Counted from the stretch's first letter, positions 37,794 to 49,840 are shown. The stretch: 64,000 nt of DNA from Rhizobium sp. Root482 (GCF_001426565.1 NZ_LMFA01000004.1:55473-119472); one strand, 5' to 3'. The notes: generated by a model not told the origin, from the letters alone. A program made the numbers and translations.

Positions 37794-39710
37794 ATGGCGA
37801 GCAGCTATCTCGACGTCTATGGCGCATGGCAACGGGATCCGGAGGGTTTTTGGGCCGATGCGGCGCAGGAGATAGACTGGTTCGAACCGTTCGACCGGGT
37901 GTTCGACGCGCAGGAAGGCGTCTATGGCCACTGGTTAACCGGCGGCAAGACCAATACGTGCTACAACTGCCTGGATCGCCAGATCGCCGCCGGCCGCGGC
38001 GGCCAGGATGCGATGATCTACGACAGTCCTGTCACCGGAACGATCGAACACTGGACCTATGAGGCAATGCTGGCCGAGGTCACGGCACTTGCCTGCGTCT
38101 ATCGCGATCTCGGCATTGGAAAAGGCGACCGGATCGTCATCTACATGCCGATGATTCCCCAGGCTGTTTTTGCCATGCTGGCCTCGGCGCGCATTGGCGC
38201 GGTGCATTCCGTCGTCTTCGGCGGTTTCGCGGCCAGCGAACTGGCCGCCCGCATTTCGGACTGCGAGGCAAAGCTGGTCGTTTCCGCCAGCTGCGGCATC
38301 GAAGTCGGCCGGACCATCGCTTACAAGCCGCTGCTCGATGCGGCGATGGAGATCAGCCCGCACAAGCCGGATCATTGCCTGGTCTTCCAGCGCCCGCAAC
38401 TGACGGCGGAACTGGTGGCGGAGCGCGATATCGACTTTGCGACCGCCGTCTCGTCGGCCAAGGCGCGCGGCGCCGAGATGGCCTGCACGCCGGTGCTTGC
38501 CACCGATCCGCTCTATATCCTCTATACATCCGGCACGACCGGCCAGCCCAAGGGCGTGGTACGCGACAATGGCGGCCATATGGTCGCGCTCAAATGGTCG
38601 ATGGAACATTTCTTCGGAGTGAAACCCGGCGAAGTGTTCTGGGCGGCGTCCGATATCGGCTGGGTCGTCGGTCATTGCTATATCGTCTATGGACCGCTCC
38701 TCAATGGCAGCACGGCGATCCTCTACGAGGGAAAGCCGGTGGGCACGCCCGATGCGGGCGCCTATTGGCGGGTGATCGAGGAGCACCGCGTCGCGGCATT
38801 GTTCACGGCGCCCACCGCCTTTCGCGCCATCCGCAAGGAAGACCCGCAGGGCGATCTGATCCGCAGTCGCGACCTTTCCGGGTTCCGAGCGCTGTTCCTT
38901 GCCGGAGAGCGGGCCGATCCCGATACGATCGCCTGGGCGGAAACCCAGCTGCGCGTGCCGGTGATCGACAATTGGTGGCAGACGGAAACCGGCTGGCCGG
39001 TGGCCGGAAATCCGCTCGGGCTCGGGCTTCTGCCGGTCAAATACGGCTCGGCGACGGTGCCGCTGCCGGGCTATGATGTCCGGATTCTCGACGATGCCGG
39101 TCACCCGGTGGCCAGGGGCACGCTCGGCAATGTCGTCATCAAGCTGCCGTTGCCGCCCGGCTGCCTGCCGACCTTCTGGAAGGCGGACGAGCGTTTTCGC
39201 CAGCACTGCCTGGCCGAATTCCCCGGCTATTACCGCACCGCCGATGCTGGCTATATCGATGAGGACGGCTATATCTTCATCATGTCGCGCACCGACGATA
39301 TCATCAATGTCGCTGGTCACCGGCTATCCACCGGATCGATGGAGGAAATCTGCGCCAGCCATGCGGATGTCGCCGAATGCGCGGTGATCGGCATTGCCGA
39401 TGCGATCAAGGGCCAGGTTCCCGCCGGCTTCCTGGTCATCAACGCCAATGTCTCGCGCCAGACCGCCGATATCGAAAGGGAAATCGTCGCTTTGGTGCGC
39501 GAGCGGATCGGTCCGGTTGCGGCGCTGAAGACGGTCATCTGCGTCAAGCGCCTGCCGAAGACCCGCTCGGGCAAGATCCTGCGCGGCACGATGCAGAAGC
39601 TCGCCGATGGCGAAAGCTGGAAAATGCCGGCGACGATCGACGATCCTGCCGTGCTGGAAGAAATCGCCGATGCCCTCAAGGCCCGCGGCCTGGGAAACAC
39701 GGCGCCGTAG
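37794..39710 (+). CDS. prpE: Propionyl-CoA synthetase
   Basis: A 638-residue AMP-forming acyl-CoA synthetase. The start at 37794 (MASSYLDVYGAW) follows GGAGGAGG. Core motifs are YTSGTTGQPKGVVR (A3), DNWWQTETGWP (A5), YRTADAGYIDEDGYIFIMSRTDDIINVAGHRLS (A7/A8), and [10 protein letters not shown] with the acetylation-sensitive Lys (A10). The FWADAAQEIDWF N-terminus and GWVVGHCYIVYGPLL fit the PrpE/ACSS3 branch rather than Acs. It activates propionate, possibly also other short acids. No other propionate genes are nearby, so a scavenging role is likely. Confidence 0.9.
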   Translation: MASSYLDVYGAWQRDPEGFWADAAQEIDWFEPFDRVFDAQEGVYGHWLTGGKTNTCYNCLDRQIAAGRGGQDAMIYDSPVTGTIEHWTYEAMLAEVTALACVYRDLGIGKGDRIVIYMPMIPQAVFAMLASARIGAVHSVVFGGFAASELAARISDCEAKLVVSASCGIEVGRTIAYKPLLDAAMEISPHKPDHCLVFQRPQLTAELVAERDIDFATAVSSAKARGAEMACTPVLATDPLYILYTSGTTGQPKGVVRDNGGHMVALKWSMEHFFGVKPGEVFWAASDIGWVVGHCYIVYGPLLNGSTAILYEGKPVGTPDAGAYWRVIEEHRVAALFTAPTAFRAIRKEDPQGDLIRSRDLSGFRALFLAGERADPDTIAWAETQLRVPVIDNWWQTETGWPVAGNPLGLGLLPVKYGSATVPLPGYDVRILDDAGHPVARGTLGNVVIKLPLPPGCLPTFWKADERFRQHCLAEFPGYYRTADAGYIDEDGYIFIMSRTDDIINVAGHRLSTGSMEEICASHADVAECAVIGIADAIKGQVPAGFLVINANVSRQTADIEREIVALVRERIGPVAALKTVICVKRLPKTRSGKILRGTMQKLADGESWKMPATIDDPAVLEEIADALKARGLGNTAP

Positions 39711-39734
39711 CGCAACCGGGGCCTGTTCAGGCAC

Positions 39735-39763
39735 AAAAAAACCCGAATCACCGATCCGGGTTT
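39735..39763 (-). terminator. Terminator between convergent prpE and trcR-like genes
   Basis: AAACCCG (39739-39745) pairs with CGGGTTT (39757-39763). Leftwards the stem is followed by a run of seven T, making it a good terminator for the leftward gene. Rightwards only TTTGG follows, so it is weaker for prpE. Confidence 0.75.
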
Positions 39764-39790
39764 GGTCGTCTCAAAAAAAATTCGCCGCGA

Positions 39791-40492
39791 TCAGAAGGCG
39801 TCGTCTTCGTCTTCGTCCTTGCGGTCGGATTTCAGCGATTTGAGCTTGGCGAAAACGGCGTCGGCGTCCATTTCCTTCTCTTCCTCGCGTTCGTAGGAGA
39901 AAGGCAGCTTTTCGGTTTCCTGCGAGGCTTCGAGCGTCGCGCCGAGTTCGGCTGCAGTCGGCAGCGGCCGGCCCTTGGAGGCGCGTTCCACCTCAAGGTC
40001 GAGGTCGATCTGCGTGCACAGGCCAAGCGTGACCGGGTCCATCGCCGTCAGGTTGGTCGAATTCCAGTGGGTGCGGTCGCGGATCTGCTCGATCGTCGAT
40101 TTCGTGGTGCCGACCAGGCGGGAGATCTGCGCATCCTTCAGTTCCGGGTGGTTGCGCACCAGCCAGAGAATGGCGTTCGGGCGGTCCTGGCGCTTGGAAA
40201 CCGGAGTGTAGCGCGGGCCCTTGCGCTTGCTTTCCGGCACCCGGACCTTCGGTTCCGACAGTTTCAGCTTGTGGTTCGAATCGCCTTCGGCGCGCACGAT
40301 CTCGTCGCGCGACAACTGCCCGGTGGCGATCGGGTCGAGACCCTTGATGCCCTGCGCCGATTCACCATCGGCGATCGCCTTGACTTCCAGCGGGTGCAGC
40401 TTGCAGAAGGTGGCGATCTGTTCGAACGACAGGGCAGTGTTGTCAACAAGCCATACGGCCGTCGCTTTGGGCATGAGCAGTTGTTGAGCCAT
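39791..40492 (-). CDS. DUF1013/TrcR-type cell-cycle regulator
   Basis: A 233-residue protein of the DUF1013 family, largely confined to Alphaproteobacteria. The conserved N-terminal segment MAQQLLMPKATAVWLVDNTALSFEQIATFC resembles an HTH. A second helical block carries RPNAILWLVRNHPELKDAQISRLVGTTKSTIEQI. The C-terminus is acidic (DEDEDD) and probably disordered. Caulobacter TrcR of this family is a sigma70-dependent, cell-cycle-linked transcription factor. Function in this organism is inferred from family only. It is divergent from acs across 232 bp. Confidence 0.85.
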   Translation of the reverse strand: MAQQLLMPKATAVWLVDNTALSFEQIATFCKLHPLEVKAIADGESAQGIKGLDPIATGQLSRDEIVRAEGDSNHKLKLSEPKVRVPESKRKGPRYTPVSKRQDRPNAILWLVRNHPELKDAQISRLVGTTKSTIEQIRDRTHWNSTNLTAMDPVTLGLCTQIDLDLEVERASKGRPLPTAAELGATLEASQETEKLPFSYEREEEKEMDADAVFAKLKSLKSDRKDEDEDDAF

Positions 40493-40550
40493 GGATATAG
40501 TCCTTCTGTCCGTCCGCGCCGGTGTCGCGGGCCGTGGGATGCTACCACTG

Positions 40551-40563
40551 ATTTCCGGGAAAT
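40551..40563. promoter_or_regulatory. Palindrome between trcR-like gene and acs
   Basis: ATTTCCGGGAAAT is a perfect 6-bp inverted repeat around one G, 59 bp upstream of the trcR-like gene and 162 bp upstream of acs. Farther right, CGTACG at 40675-40680 and again at 40687-40692 could form a small hairpin in the acs leader. Either may be regulatory; only the symmetry is seen. Confidence 0.3.
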
Positions 40564-40724
40564 GAGCGCCTCTATACCTGCGTCATGTCGGAAATGCAAT
40601 TCTTCCTGAAAAAATGACCTTTTGTCTAATTGCCGCCGTGCCTTCAGCTGATATGAATACTGCCGGAAAGAACGCGTACGGGGAGACGTACGGTCCAAGG
40701 AAGCCTGCGCAGGGAGGAAATCGC

Positions 40725-42674
<1,950 letters not shown>

Positions 42675-42683
42675 GCGCTCTTC

Positions 42684-42808
42684 CCCCTTCTCCCCGTCGG
42701 GGAGAAGGGGACGCAACGCGCCGGATGAGGGGGCCGAAGGCCACCTTTTTATGGCTCCAGCTTAGCCGAACCCCCTCACCGTCCTGTATTTCTCCCGAGT
42801 GTGGAGAT
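42684..42808. repeat. RIME-like intergenic mosaic repeat (copy 1, degenerate)
   Basis: Starts with a perfect 12-bp hairpin (CCCCTTCTCCCC, loop GTC, GGGGAGAAGGGG, 42684-42710). It continues with GCCGGATGAGGGGGCCGAAGGCC, then a right part with CCCCCTCACCG and a decayed TTCTCCCGAGTGTGGAGA. The same modules form copies at 61851-61982 and 63607-63738. It lies directly downstream of acs and beside the broken thermonuclease gene. Confidence 0.8.
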
Positions 42809-42815
42809 GGGAAGC

Positions 42816-43284
42816 TTACCAGAACGAAGCACAAGCCTTCGATCTTTGTCCGCCCGCATAGGCCACAGCATGGCCTGCCGACAGCATTTCCTGAGCCGGA
42901 TTCCGGCCGTCGGGAAAACTGATATCGGCCAGCACCCTGCCGAAATATTTATCGCCGGAAATACGCGACAGCCGGATCTCGCCCTGCGAGCGGAGCAGAT
43001 TTTCCAGCGCGATCAGCGCCTGGCGGCCGGCATCGCGCGTCGCCGCGCAGGAATGATTTCAGCTCAGGCGCATCGATACCGCGCAGTCGCACATAAACCT
43101 CGACGATCTGCTGCGGCCAGGGCCTCGCCATGACCAGCACCGTATCGCCATCGATGACCCGGACGATCTCGGCGCTGACCGGGCCTGCAATCTCCAAGCC
43201 GCTGCCGGAGCCCGCCGCGCCAGCGGCGCTCGCCAGAAGCGGCAAGATCAGAGCGGCCAGCAGGATTTTGATCGTTGTTCCCAT
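42816..43284 (-). pseudogene. Thermonuclease (SNase) family secreted nuclease, frameshifted
   Basis: The N-terminal part (from ATG 43284) has a signal sequence and the nuclease motifs VIDGDTV and VRLRGIDAPELK. After ELK the frame is lost near the TTT run at 43057-43059. In the next frame, reading continues NHSCAATRDAGRQALIALE, then SRISGDKYFGRVLADISF, and ends ...CASFW at TAA (42816-42818). The second frame carries the conserved KYxGRxLA segment with the catalytic Arg. Inserting one A in the AAA run of the coding strand restores a protein of about 156 residues. Either a real one-base deletion or a homopolymer sequencing error. Confidence 0.85.
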
Positions 43285-43334
43285 GAATAGGAAAATAAGC
43301 CGATCAATACCAAAAGACAACAGGAATTATTTCC

Positions 43335-43535
43335 TTAGAAATCCACGGCGCGCCCGTTGATCTCCCAGTCGCCATAGCGCACCGGTTCGGTGCCGCCGCG
43401 TCCGCCATGTTCCTCCGGTAGTGCCAGCGGCTGAGAGGCGCGCCTACGCTCCTCGGCTTCCGCGAGCGCACGTTTTGCTGCGGGGCTCAGCGGCCTGGCC
43501 GGCGCCGCCAGCAGATTATCATTGTCATTTTGCAT
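43335..43535 (-). CDS. DUF1674 / SdhAF4-like small protein
   Basis: A 66-residue protein. The N-terminal two-thirds are Ala/Arg/Glu-rich (LSPAAKRALAEAEERRRA). The C-terminus has the family signature GGRGGTEPVRYGDWEINGRAVDF, found in DUF1674 proteins and in the succinate dehydrogenase assembly factor SdhAF4. In mitochondria this factor binds flavinated SdhA before assembly. The bacterial role is inferred by family. The gene is small and isolated between the thermonuclease remnant and htpX, and only a weak ribosome-binding site is seen. Confidence 0.85.
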   Translation of the reverse strand: MQNDNDNLLAAPARPLSPAAKRALAEAEERRRASQPLALPEEHGGRGGTEPVRYGDWEINGRAVDF

Positions 43536-43618
43536 GGGAGAACCGATTTTCCGTGAAAATATTGAAGAAAGCGCTCTATCTCCCCATCATATAGGAAATC
43601 CGCGTTCAAGAAAAACCG

Positions 43619-43634
43619 TGATTCACGTGAAACG
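43619..43634. promoter_or_regulatory. parS-like centromere site 4 (upstream of htpX)
   Basis: TGATTCACGTGAAACG matches 14 of 16 positions of the parS consensus, with the invariant TTCACGTGAA core. It lies 19 bp before the htpX start, 11 kb right of parB. Confidence 0.7.
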
Positions 43635-43652
43635 CCGCTGGAGACCTCGCCG

Positions 43653-44612
43653 ATGAACCTGATGCGCACTGCCATGCTCCTTGCCTTCATGACCGCCCTG
43701 TTCATGGCGGTCGGCTTTCTCATCGGCGGCAGGGGCGGCATGATGATCGCGCTCGTCATTGCCGCCGGCATGAATTTCTTCTCCTACTGGAATTCCGACA
43801 CGATGGTGCTGCGCATGTACCGCGCCCAGGAGGTCGATGCGCAGAGCGCGCCGGAATATTACGGCATCGTCCGCGATCTGGCGCAAAATGCCGGATTGCC
43901 GATGCCGCGGGTCTATGTGATCGACAATCCGCAGCCGAATGCCTTTGCCACCGGCCGCAATCCGCAGAATGCCGCCGTCGCCGCCTCCACCGGGCTGCTG
44001 CAGGCGCTGTCCTATGATGAGGTGGCCGGCGTCATGGCGCATGAACTGGCGCATGTGCAAAACCGCGATACGCTGACCATGACGCTGACGGCCACGCTGG
44101 CCGGCGCCATTTCCATGCTCGGCAATTTCGCCTTCTTCTTCGGCGGCAATCGTGAAAACAACAATCCGCTCGGGTTCATCGGCGTGCTGGTGGCGATGAT
44201 CGTCGCGCCGCTGGCCGCCATGATCGTGCAGATGGCGGTCAGCCGCACGCGTGAATATTCCGCCGACCGGCGCGGCGCCGAAATCTGCGGCAAGCCACTG
44301 GCTCTGGCCTCGGCGCTGGCCAAGATCTCGAATTTCGCCCATCAGGTGCCGAATGCTGAAGCCGAGCGCAATCCGGCCACCGCTCATATGTTCATTATCA
44401 ACCCGCTTTCGGGTGAGCGCATGGACAATCTGTTTTCCACCCATCCGGCGACGGAAAACCGCATCGAGGCGCTGGAGCGCATGGCGGGCGAGATGGCATC
44501 GGTCTCGACGCCGCCCGTCAGGGCTGATAATCCGGTGCGCAAATCGCGCTCCGTGCCGTCGACCGGCTGGGGTCGCGGTGGTTCCGAGCCGCCGAAAGGG
44601 CCCTGGTCTTGA
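43653..44612 (+). CDS. htpX: Membrane-bound zinc metalloprotease HtpX
   Basis: A 319-residue M48-family protease. Two N-terminal helices (about residues 5-42) precede the catalytic part. The zinc motif HELAH is at residues 130-134, followed by two more hydrophobic segments and the third ligand region [12 protein letters not shown]. The C-terminal tail is Pro/Gly/Ser-rich. HtpX degrades damaged inner-membrane proteins together with FtsH. The stop overlaps a TTG start of the following methyltransferase gene. A parS-like site occupies its leader. Confidence 0.95.
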   Translation: MNLMRTAMLLAFMTALFMAVGFLIGGRGGMMIALVIAAGMNFFSYWNSDTMVLRMYRAQEVDAQSAPEYYGIVRDLAQNAGLPMPRVYVIDNPQPNAFATGRNPQNAAVAASTGLLQALSYDEVAGVMAHELAHVQNRDTLTMTLTATLAGAISMLGNFAFFFGGNRENNNPLGFIGVLVAMIVAPLAAMIVQMAVSRTREYSADRRGAEICGKPLALASALAKISNFAHQVPNAEAERNPATAHMFIINPLSGERMDNLFSTHPATENRIEALERMAGEMASVSTPPVRADNPVRKSRSVPSTGWGRGGSEPPKGPWS

Positions 44613-46033
44613 CATCAGACGACAATAACAATTCGCAACCGAAACGAAATCAACGGCCGCGTGCCTACGGCAGAGCTTCGGGCCGCGACAGCGAAAATCC
44701 GGCGTTCGAGCGCAGCGACAAGCCGGGGATCAGGGCCCGCCAGGCCGCCGCCAAGATGCTGGCTGCGGTTGTCGATCGCAAGACCTCGCTCGATGGCATG
44801 CTGGACGCGGAAAATGGCAACCCGGTCTATCGCGAACTGAACGAGGCCGATCGTGCCCTCGTCCGCGCGATCCTGAATTCGGCGCTCCGGCAATTGCCGC
44901 GCATCGAAGCGATGATCGCCTCCTTGCTGCAGACCCCGCTTCCCGAGGGCGCCCGCGCGCTCGATCATGTTCTGACGGTTGCCGCGGCGCAGATCCTCTA
45001 TCTCGACATTCCTGACCATTCCGCCGTCGATCTGGCCGTCGAACAGGCGCAGATCGATCCGCGCAACCGGCGTTTTGCCAGCCTCGTCAATGCCGTGCTG
45101 CGCCGTCTTTCCCGCGAAAAACAGGCCCTGCTCGAAACCATCGGCGAAAACACCCCGGCAATCCCCGGCTGGTTTCACAAGCGCCTGGTCACCTATTACG
45201 GGGCCGAGGAGGCCGGCCGCATTGCCGCGGCTCTGCTTTCGCCCGCGGCGATCGATCTGACGGTCAAATCCGATGCGGCCGGCTGGGCCGAGAAGCTCAA
45301 TGGTCGCGTCCTGCCGACGGGCTCGGTGCGTCTTGCCGGGTTTTCCGGCGCGGTGCCCGGTCTTTCCGGCTTCGAGGATGGCCAGTGGTGGGTGCAGGAT
45401 GCCGCCGCCGCCCTTCCAGCCCGGCTGTTCGGGCAATTGTCCGGAAAGCGCGTCATCGATCTCTGTGCCGCACCGGGCGGAAAAACCGCCCAGTTGATCC
45501 TCGCCGGTGCCGAGGTGACGGCGCTCGACCAGTCGTCGAGCCGGTTGAAACGCCTGAAGTCCAATCTTGCCCGGCTCGGGCTGGAGGCGGGGACACAGGA
45601 AATCAACATGGCCGATTTCCGCACCGAAGACCTGTTCGACGCCGCCCTGCTAGATGCGCCCTGTTCCTCCACCGGCACGATCCGGCGCCATCCGGATGTG
45701 CTTTGGACCAAGGGGCCGGAAGACATCGAAAAGCTGGCCCTGCTGGAGGAAAAGCTGCTGCGCCACGCGCTGACGCTGGTGAAACCCGGCGGGCAGGTGG
45801 TCTTTTCCAATTGTTCGCTCGACAAGCGCGAAGGGGAAGAGGTCTCGGAACGAATCCTTGCCGAGGGCCATTGCGAACGCGTGTCCATTGATCCCAGTGC
45901 TTGGCCCGGGCTTGAGGAAGCGGTCACGCCGCTCGGCGAGTTCCGCACAACGCCGGCGATGATCCCGCCGCAGGATGGCTTTTCCGGTGGGCTCGACGGT
46001 TTCTATGCCGTCGTCCTTCGCCGTGTGGATTAG
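44609..46033 (+). CDS. RsmB-family rRNA (cytosine-C5) methyltransferase with NusB-like domain
   Basis: A 474-residue protein. A disordered basic N-terminus is followed by a NusB-like helical domain (about 40-170: [28 protein letters not shown]). The SUN/NOL1 methyltransferase domain then shows [15 protein letters not shown] (SAM motif I), [17 protein letters not shown] with the PC motif, and [13 protein letters not shown] with the second catalytic-type Cys. The start appears to be TTG 44609, overlapping the htpX stop (TTGA), since no ATG occurs for nearly 50 codons. It probably methylates C967 of 16S rRNA, by family. Confidence 0.9.
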   Translation: MTSDDNNNSQPKRNQRPRAYGRASGRDSENPAFERSDKPGIRARQAAAKMLAAVVDRKTSLDGMLDAENGNPVYRELNEADRALVRAILNSALRQLPRIEAMIASLLQTPLPEGARALDHVLTVAAAQILYLDIPDHSAVDLAVEQAQIDPRNRRFASLVNAVLRRLSREKQALLETIGENTPAIPGWFHKRLVTYYGAEEAGRIAAALLSPAAIDLTVKSDAAGWAEKLNGRVLPTGSVRLAGFSGAVPGLSGFEDGQWWVQDAAAALPARLFGQLSGKRVIDLCAAPGGKTAQLILAGAEVTALDQSSSRLKRLKSNLARLGLEAGTQEINMADFRTEDLFDAALLDAPCSSTGTIRRHPDVLWTKGPEDIEKLALLEEKLLRHALTLVKPGGQVVFSNCSLDKREGEEVSERILAEGHCERVSIDPSAWPGLEEAVTPLGEFRTTPAMIPPQDGFSGGLDGFYAVVLRRVD

Positions 46034-46226
46034 AGGGATAATGTCGCCATCAACAGGCCGTTTTTGTCGTTCAGCTGACGCTGTCCACGGTTTTTCCTGT
46101 TCAAACTGGTGTGATCTATAAAAGTTTAATGACTTTTCAGGCAGGATCATGGTCCTGATGTTCCCACATGCACAGCAGTCATTCCGGTGTGCCGATACGG
46201 CATGAGGCCTGGTCCGGAAGAGGGGA

Positions 46227-47930
46227 GTGAAACGGGCGTCGAATATGCGAATCTCCGATCGTCAAAGGCTGCTCTATCTGTATGTGCGTGAGGGTTGGCG
46301 CCGGTTCTCGCGCCGGCTTGCGCTTGGCCGCAGTTCAGCGCTGCGTTTTGCCGGCACCACGCCGGACCGGCTGATCGTCGCGCCGACGGATTTGCGCGCT
46401 GTCGATCCCTTTGTCGCGCAGGAAATCCTTGAAGGGCGTTTTCCGCTGGCTGGCCGGGTTCTCGAAACCGAAGGCGAATCGCCCTTTGAGATGGATCTTC
46501 CGTCGCGGGAGTTCGGCGTTCGTCTCCATTCCTTCGGCTGGGTGCGCCATATGCGCTCCGTCCGCCAGGAAGAGGCGCTCGGCCAGCTGCGCCATATCGT
46601 CAATGACTGGATCGTCACGCATGGCCGCGTCATCGGTGGCATGGCCTGGGATGTCGATATCATCGCCCAGCGGATGATTTCCTGGCTGTCCCATTCGCCG
46701 ATCATCCTACGCGATGCCGAACATGCCTTCTATCGGCGTTTCCTCAAGAGCCTTGCCTTCCAGTTGCGATATCTCCGGCATGTCGCCGATACCACCGCAG
46801 ATGGCGAGGCACGGCTGAAAACCCGGATCGCCCTTGCCATGGCCTCGGTCGCCATGCCGGCCTCGACTTCCGCCATTCGTAAGGCGGCCCGCAATCTCGA
46901 TCGGGAACTGGATCGGCAGATCCTGCCGGATGGCGGCCATGTCTCGCGCAATTCGCGTGTCGGGCTCGAACTCCTGTTCGATCTGCTGCCGCTGCGCCAG
47001 ACCTATGTCAATCTCGGCCACGAACTCCCGGTCCGGCTCATTCCCTGCATCGACCGCATGTATCCGGCCCTGCGTTTCTTCCGCCACCAGGGGGGCGAAC
47101 TCGCCCTGTTCAACGGCGCCACCTCGACGCTCGGCAACGAGCTGATGTCGGTGCTGCGCTATGACGAAACCGCCGGCATGCCCTTCAAGGCCCTGCCGCA
47201 TCTCCAGTATCAGAGGCTTGCCACCGAAACCGTCGTGGTCATCGTCGATACCGGCATGCCGCTGTCGAGCGCATGGTCGCGCACGGCGCATGCTGGCTGC
47301 CTGTCGTTCGAGATGTCGTCCGGCCGCCACCGCTTCGTCATCAATTCCGGTTCGCCGAAATTCGCCGGCGACCGATTCCGCCAACTGGCGCGGCTGACGG
47401 CGGCGCATTCGACCGTCACCGTCGATGACCGCTCGTCGGCGCGGCTGTCGCAGTCGCGTTTTCTCGGTCCTATCGTCACCGGCGGCGTCTCAAGGGTTGC
47501 CGTGCGGCGCGAGGAACGGGCGGGCGAGCTTGATGCGGTCATTGCCAGCCATGATGGCTATGTCGAAAGCCTCGGCCTCGTCCATGAGCGCGATATCAGC
47601 CTCAACGGCCAGGGACGTATCGTGCGCGGCCGTGACCGGCTGCTGCAGCCGGATGGCAACGATCCGGCGCCCAGCCACACGGCCGTTGCGGTTGCGCGTT
47701 TCCATATCCATCCGGCCATCACCATTCGCCGCCATAGCGCACATGAGGCCTATCTGACGGCGCCCGACGGCGAGACCTGGCTGTTTACCTGCCGTGACGG
47801 CGAAATCGCGGTCGAGGAGGATATTTTCTTTGCCGACCCCTCGGGCGTGCGGCCCAGCGCGCAGATCGCCGTGAGTTTTCCTGTCGCGAGCCAACCCGAA
47901 ATCCAGTGGGTTTTTTCCCGCGAGGGCTGA
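46227..47930 (+). CDS. Heparinase II/III family protein
   Basis: A 567-residue protein. The N-terminal two-thirds are helical and resemble the alpha-toroid of polysaccharide lyases (FGWVRHMRS, WIVTHGRVIGGMAWD, RQILPDGGHVSRNSR). The C-terminal Hepar_II_III beta domain includes ADTGMPLSS-like VIVDTGMPLSSAWSR, HAGCLSFEMSSGRHRFVINSG and HSTVTVDD. No signal peptide is seen, so it may act in the cytoplasm. The start may be GTG 46227 or ATG 46245. Homologues occur beside purH and rsmB in many Rhizobiales, but their substrate is not established. Confidence 0.85.
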   Translation: MKRASNMRISDRQRLLYLYVREGWRRFSRRLALGRSSALRFAGTTPDRLIVAPTDLRAVDPFVAQEILEGRFPLAGRVLETEGESPFEMDLPSREFGVRLHSFGWVRHMRSVRQEEALGQLRHIVNDWIVTHGRVIGGMAWDVDIIAQRMISWLSHSPIILRDAEHAFYRRFLKSLAFQLRYLRHVADTTADGEARLKTRIALAMASVAMPASTSAIRKAARNLDRELDRQILPDGGHVSRNSRVGLELLFDLLPLRQTYVNLGHELPVRLIPCIDRMYPALRFFRHQGGELALFNGATSTLGNELMSVLRYDETAGMPFKALPHLQYQRLATETVVVIVDTGMPLSSAWSRTAHAGCLSFEMSSGRHRFVINSGSPKFAGDRFRQLARLTAAHSTVTVDDRSSARLSQSRFLGPIVTGGVSRVAVRREERAGELDAVIASHDGYVESLGLVHERDISLNGQGRIVRGRDRLLQPDGNDPAPSHTAVAVARFHIHPAITIRRHSAHEAYLTAPDGETWLFTCRDGEIAVEEDIFFADPSGVRPSAQIAVSFPVASQPEIQWVFSREG

Positions 47931-48003
47931 TTTTTACCCGGTAAATCCGATGAGCGCAGCACGCCCGGTTTCTTCGGGCCGGAAGCTGTGCTAACGGCAG
48001 GCG

Positions 48004-48036
48004 GCCGGCGGATGTGAGAAACAGCCGGCGCTTTTT
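48004..48036 (+). terminator. Possible terminator after the heparinase-like gene
   Basis: GCCGGC (48004-48009) and GCCGGC (48024-48029) can pair over 6 bp with a 14-nt loop, followed by GCTTTTT. It lies in the 162-bp gap before purH. The stem is short, so this is tentative. Confidence 0.4.
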
Positions 48037-48092
48037 CTCTCCCGCGCTTTCCCGCCGCGTTTCTCCCGTGGCGTTTTCCAAGGAGCATGATG

Positions 48093-49706
48093 ATGGCCGT
48101 CGCCTCGAAGAAAATCCCCGCCCCCGACCAGGTGACGATCCGCACCGCCCTCCTCTCCGTTTCCGACAAGACCGGCATCGTCGCGCTTGCCCGGGCGCTT
48201 CATGAAAAAGGTGTGCATCTGGTTTCTACCGGCGGCACGCACAAGGCGCTTGCCGATGCCGGCCTGCCGGTCACCGACGTGTCCGAAATCACCGGCTTTC
48301 CGGAAGTGATGGACGGTCGCGTCAAGACCCTGCATCCGGGCGTCCATGGCGGCCTCCTCGCCATCCGCGACGATGAAGACCATGTCCAGGCGATGACCAC
48401 TCATGGCATTACCGGCATCGATCTGGCGGTCATCAACCTCTACCCCTTCGAGGAGGTCCGCGCCAAAGGCGGCGATTATCCGACCACGGTCGAGAATATC
48501 GATATCGGCGGCCCGGCGATGATCCGCGCCTCGGCCAAGAACCATGCCTATGTCGCCATCGTCACCGATAGCGGCGATTATGACGCGCTTCTGGCCGAAC
48601 TCGGCGACGGTGCCGCCACCTCCTTTGCCTTCCGCCAGCGCCTTGCGGCCCGCGCCTATGCCCGTACGGCCGCCTATGATACCACCATTTCCGGCTGGTT
48701 CGCGGAGGTTCTCGACACGCCGATGCCGCGCCACCGCACCATTGGCGGCGTGCTCAAGGAAGAAATGCGCTATGGCGAGAATCCGCATCAGAAAGCCGGA
48801 TTCTATCTCACCGGTGAAGATCGCCCGGGCGTCGCCACCGCCACCCTGCTGCAGGGCAAGCAGCTTTCCTACAACAATATCAACGATACCGACGCGGCCT
48901 TTGAACTGGTCGCAGAATTCCCTCCGCAGGCATTGCCGGCCTGCGCCATCATCAAGCATGCCAATCCCTGCGGTGTCGCCACCGGGCCGACACTGCTGGA
49001 AGCCTATGAGCGCGCCCTTGCCTGCGATTCGACCTCGGCCTTCGGCGGCATCATCGCGCTCAACGGCGAACTGGACGGCGCCACCGCGCAGGAGATCGTC
49101 AAGCTCTTCACCGAAGTGATCATCGCCCCCTCGGTCACCGACGAGGCCAAGGCGATCATCGCCGCCAAGCCCAATCTGCGTCTGCTCGTCACCGGCGCCC
49201 TGCCCGATCCGCGCGTGCCCGGCCTCTCGGCCAAGACCGTCGCCGGAGGCATGCTGGTCCAGCAACGCGACAATGGCATGGTCGAGGACCTGGACCTGAA
49301 GGTCGTCAGCCGGCGCGCGCCGACGCCGCAGGAGCTGGAAGACATGAAATTCGCCTTCAAGGTGGCCAAGCATGTGAAGTCGAATGCGGTCGTCTATGCC
49401 AAGGACGGCCAGACCGTCGGCATTGGCGCCGGCCAGATGAGCCGGGTGGATTCCGCCCGCATCGCCGGCCTGAAGGCCGAGGAAGCGGCAAGGGTGCTCG
49501 GTCTTCCGGCGCCGCTCACAAAGGGTTCCGCCGTCGCCTCCGAGGCCTTCCTGCCCTTTGCCGATGGTCTCCTGTCGATGATCGCGGCCGGCGCCACCGC
49601 CGTCATTCAGCCGGGCGGCTCGATGCGCGACGCCGAAGTCATCGCCGCCGCCGACGAAGCCGGCGTCGCCATGGTCTTCACCGGAATGCGGCATTTCCGG
49701 CATTGA
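48093..49706 (+). CDS. purH: Bifunctional AICAR formyltransferase / IMP cyclohydrolase
   Basis: A 537-residue bifunctional purine enzyme. The N-terminal MGS-fold cyclohydrolase domain shows [20 protein letters not shown], and [14 protein letters not shown] (about residue 68). The C-terminal transformylase domain has the KHANPCGVA motif with the catalytic Lys-His (about residue 290), [13 protein letters not shown], and the terminal [11 protein letters not shown]. Of three consecutive ATGs, the third (48093) is spaced 7 nt from GGAG and is preferred. It performs the last two steps of IMP synthesis. Confidence 0.97.
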   Translation: MAVASKKIPAPDQVTIRTALLSVSDKTGIVALARALHEKGVHLVSTGGTHKALADAGLPVTDVSEITGFPEVMDGRVKTLHPGVHGGLLAIRDDEDHVQAMTTHGITGIDLAVINLYPFEEVRAKGGDYPTTVENIDIGGPAMIRASAKNHAYVAIVTDSGDYDALLAELGDGAATSFAFRQRLAARAYARTAAYDTTISGWFAEVLDTPMPRHRTIGGVLKEEMRYGENPHQKAGFYLTGEDRPGVATATLLQGKQLSYNNINDTDAAFELVAEFPPQALPACAIIKHANPCGVATGPTLLEAYERALACDSTSAFGGIIALNGELDGATAQEIVKLFTEVIIAPSVTDEAKAIIAAKPNLRLLVTGALPDPRVPGLSAKTVAGGMLVQQRDNGMVEDLDLKVVSRRAPTPQELEDMKFAFKVAKHVKSNAVVYAKDGQTVGIGAGQMSRVDSARIAGLKAEEAARVLGLPAPLTKGSAVASEAFLPFADGLLSMIAAGATAVIQPGGSMRDAEVIAAADEAGVAMVFTGMRHFRH

Positions 49707-49798
49707 GCTTCTTGTTGGAAGCCGGCGGTTCTCCACGGCTTTCCGACCGGAAGTGCCTTGCTAAATATTGCTTCCTGAGCTGTCGCTGCTCTCCCTCC

Positions 49799-49832
49799 GT
49801 CATGGTCGGGCTCGACCCGACCATCCACGACC
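49799..49832. repeat. Palindromic intergenic repeat, GGTCGGG variant
   Basis: ATGGTCGGG (49802-49810), loop CTCGA, CCCGACCAT (49816-49824), with flanks GTC and CCACG as in the ATCCTCGGG copies near 58.1, 58.3, 63.3 and 63.5 kb. It sits between the convergent purH and MFS genes and may act as a terminator-like hairpin for both. The rest of this 134-bp gap shows nothing else. Confidence 0.7.
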
Positions 49833-49840
49833 CATCCGCT

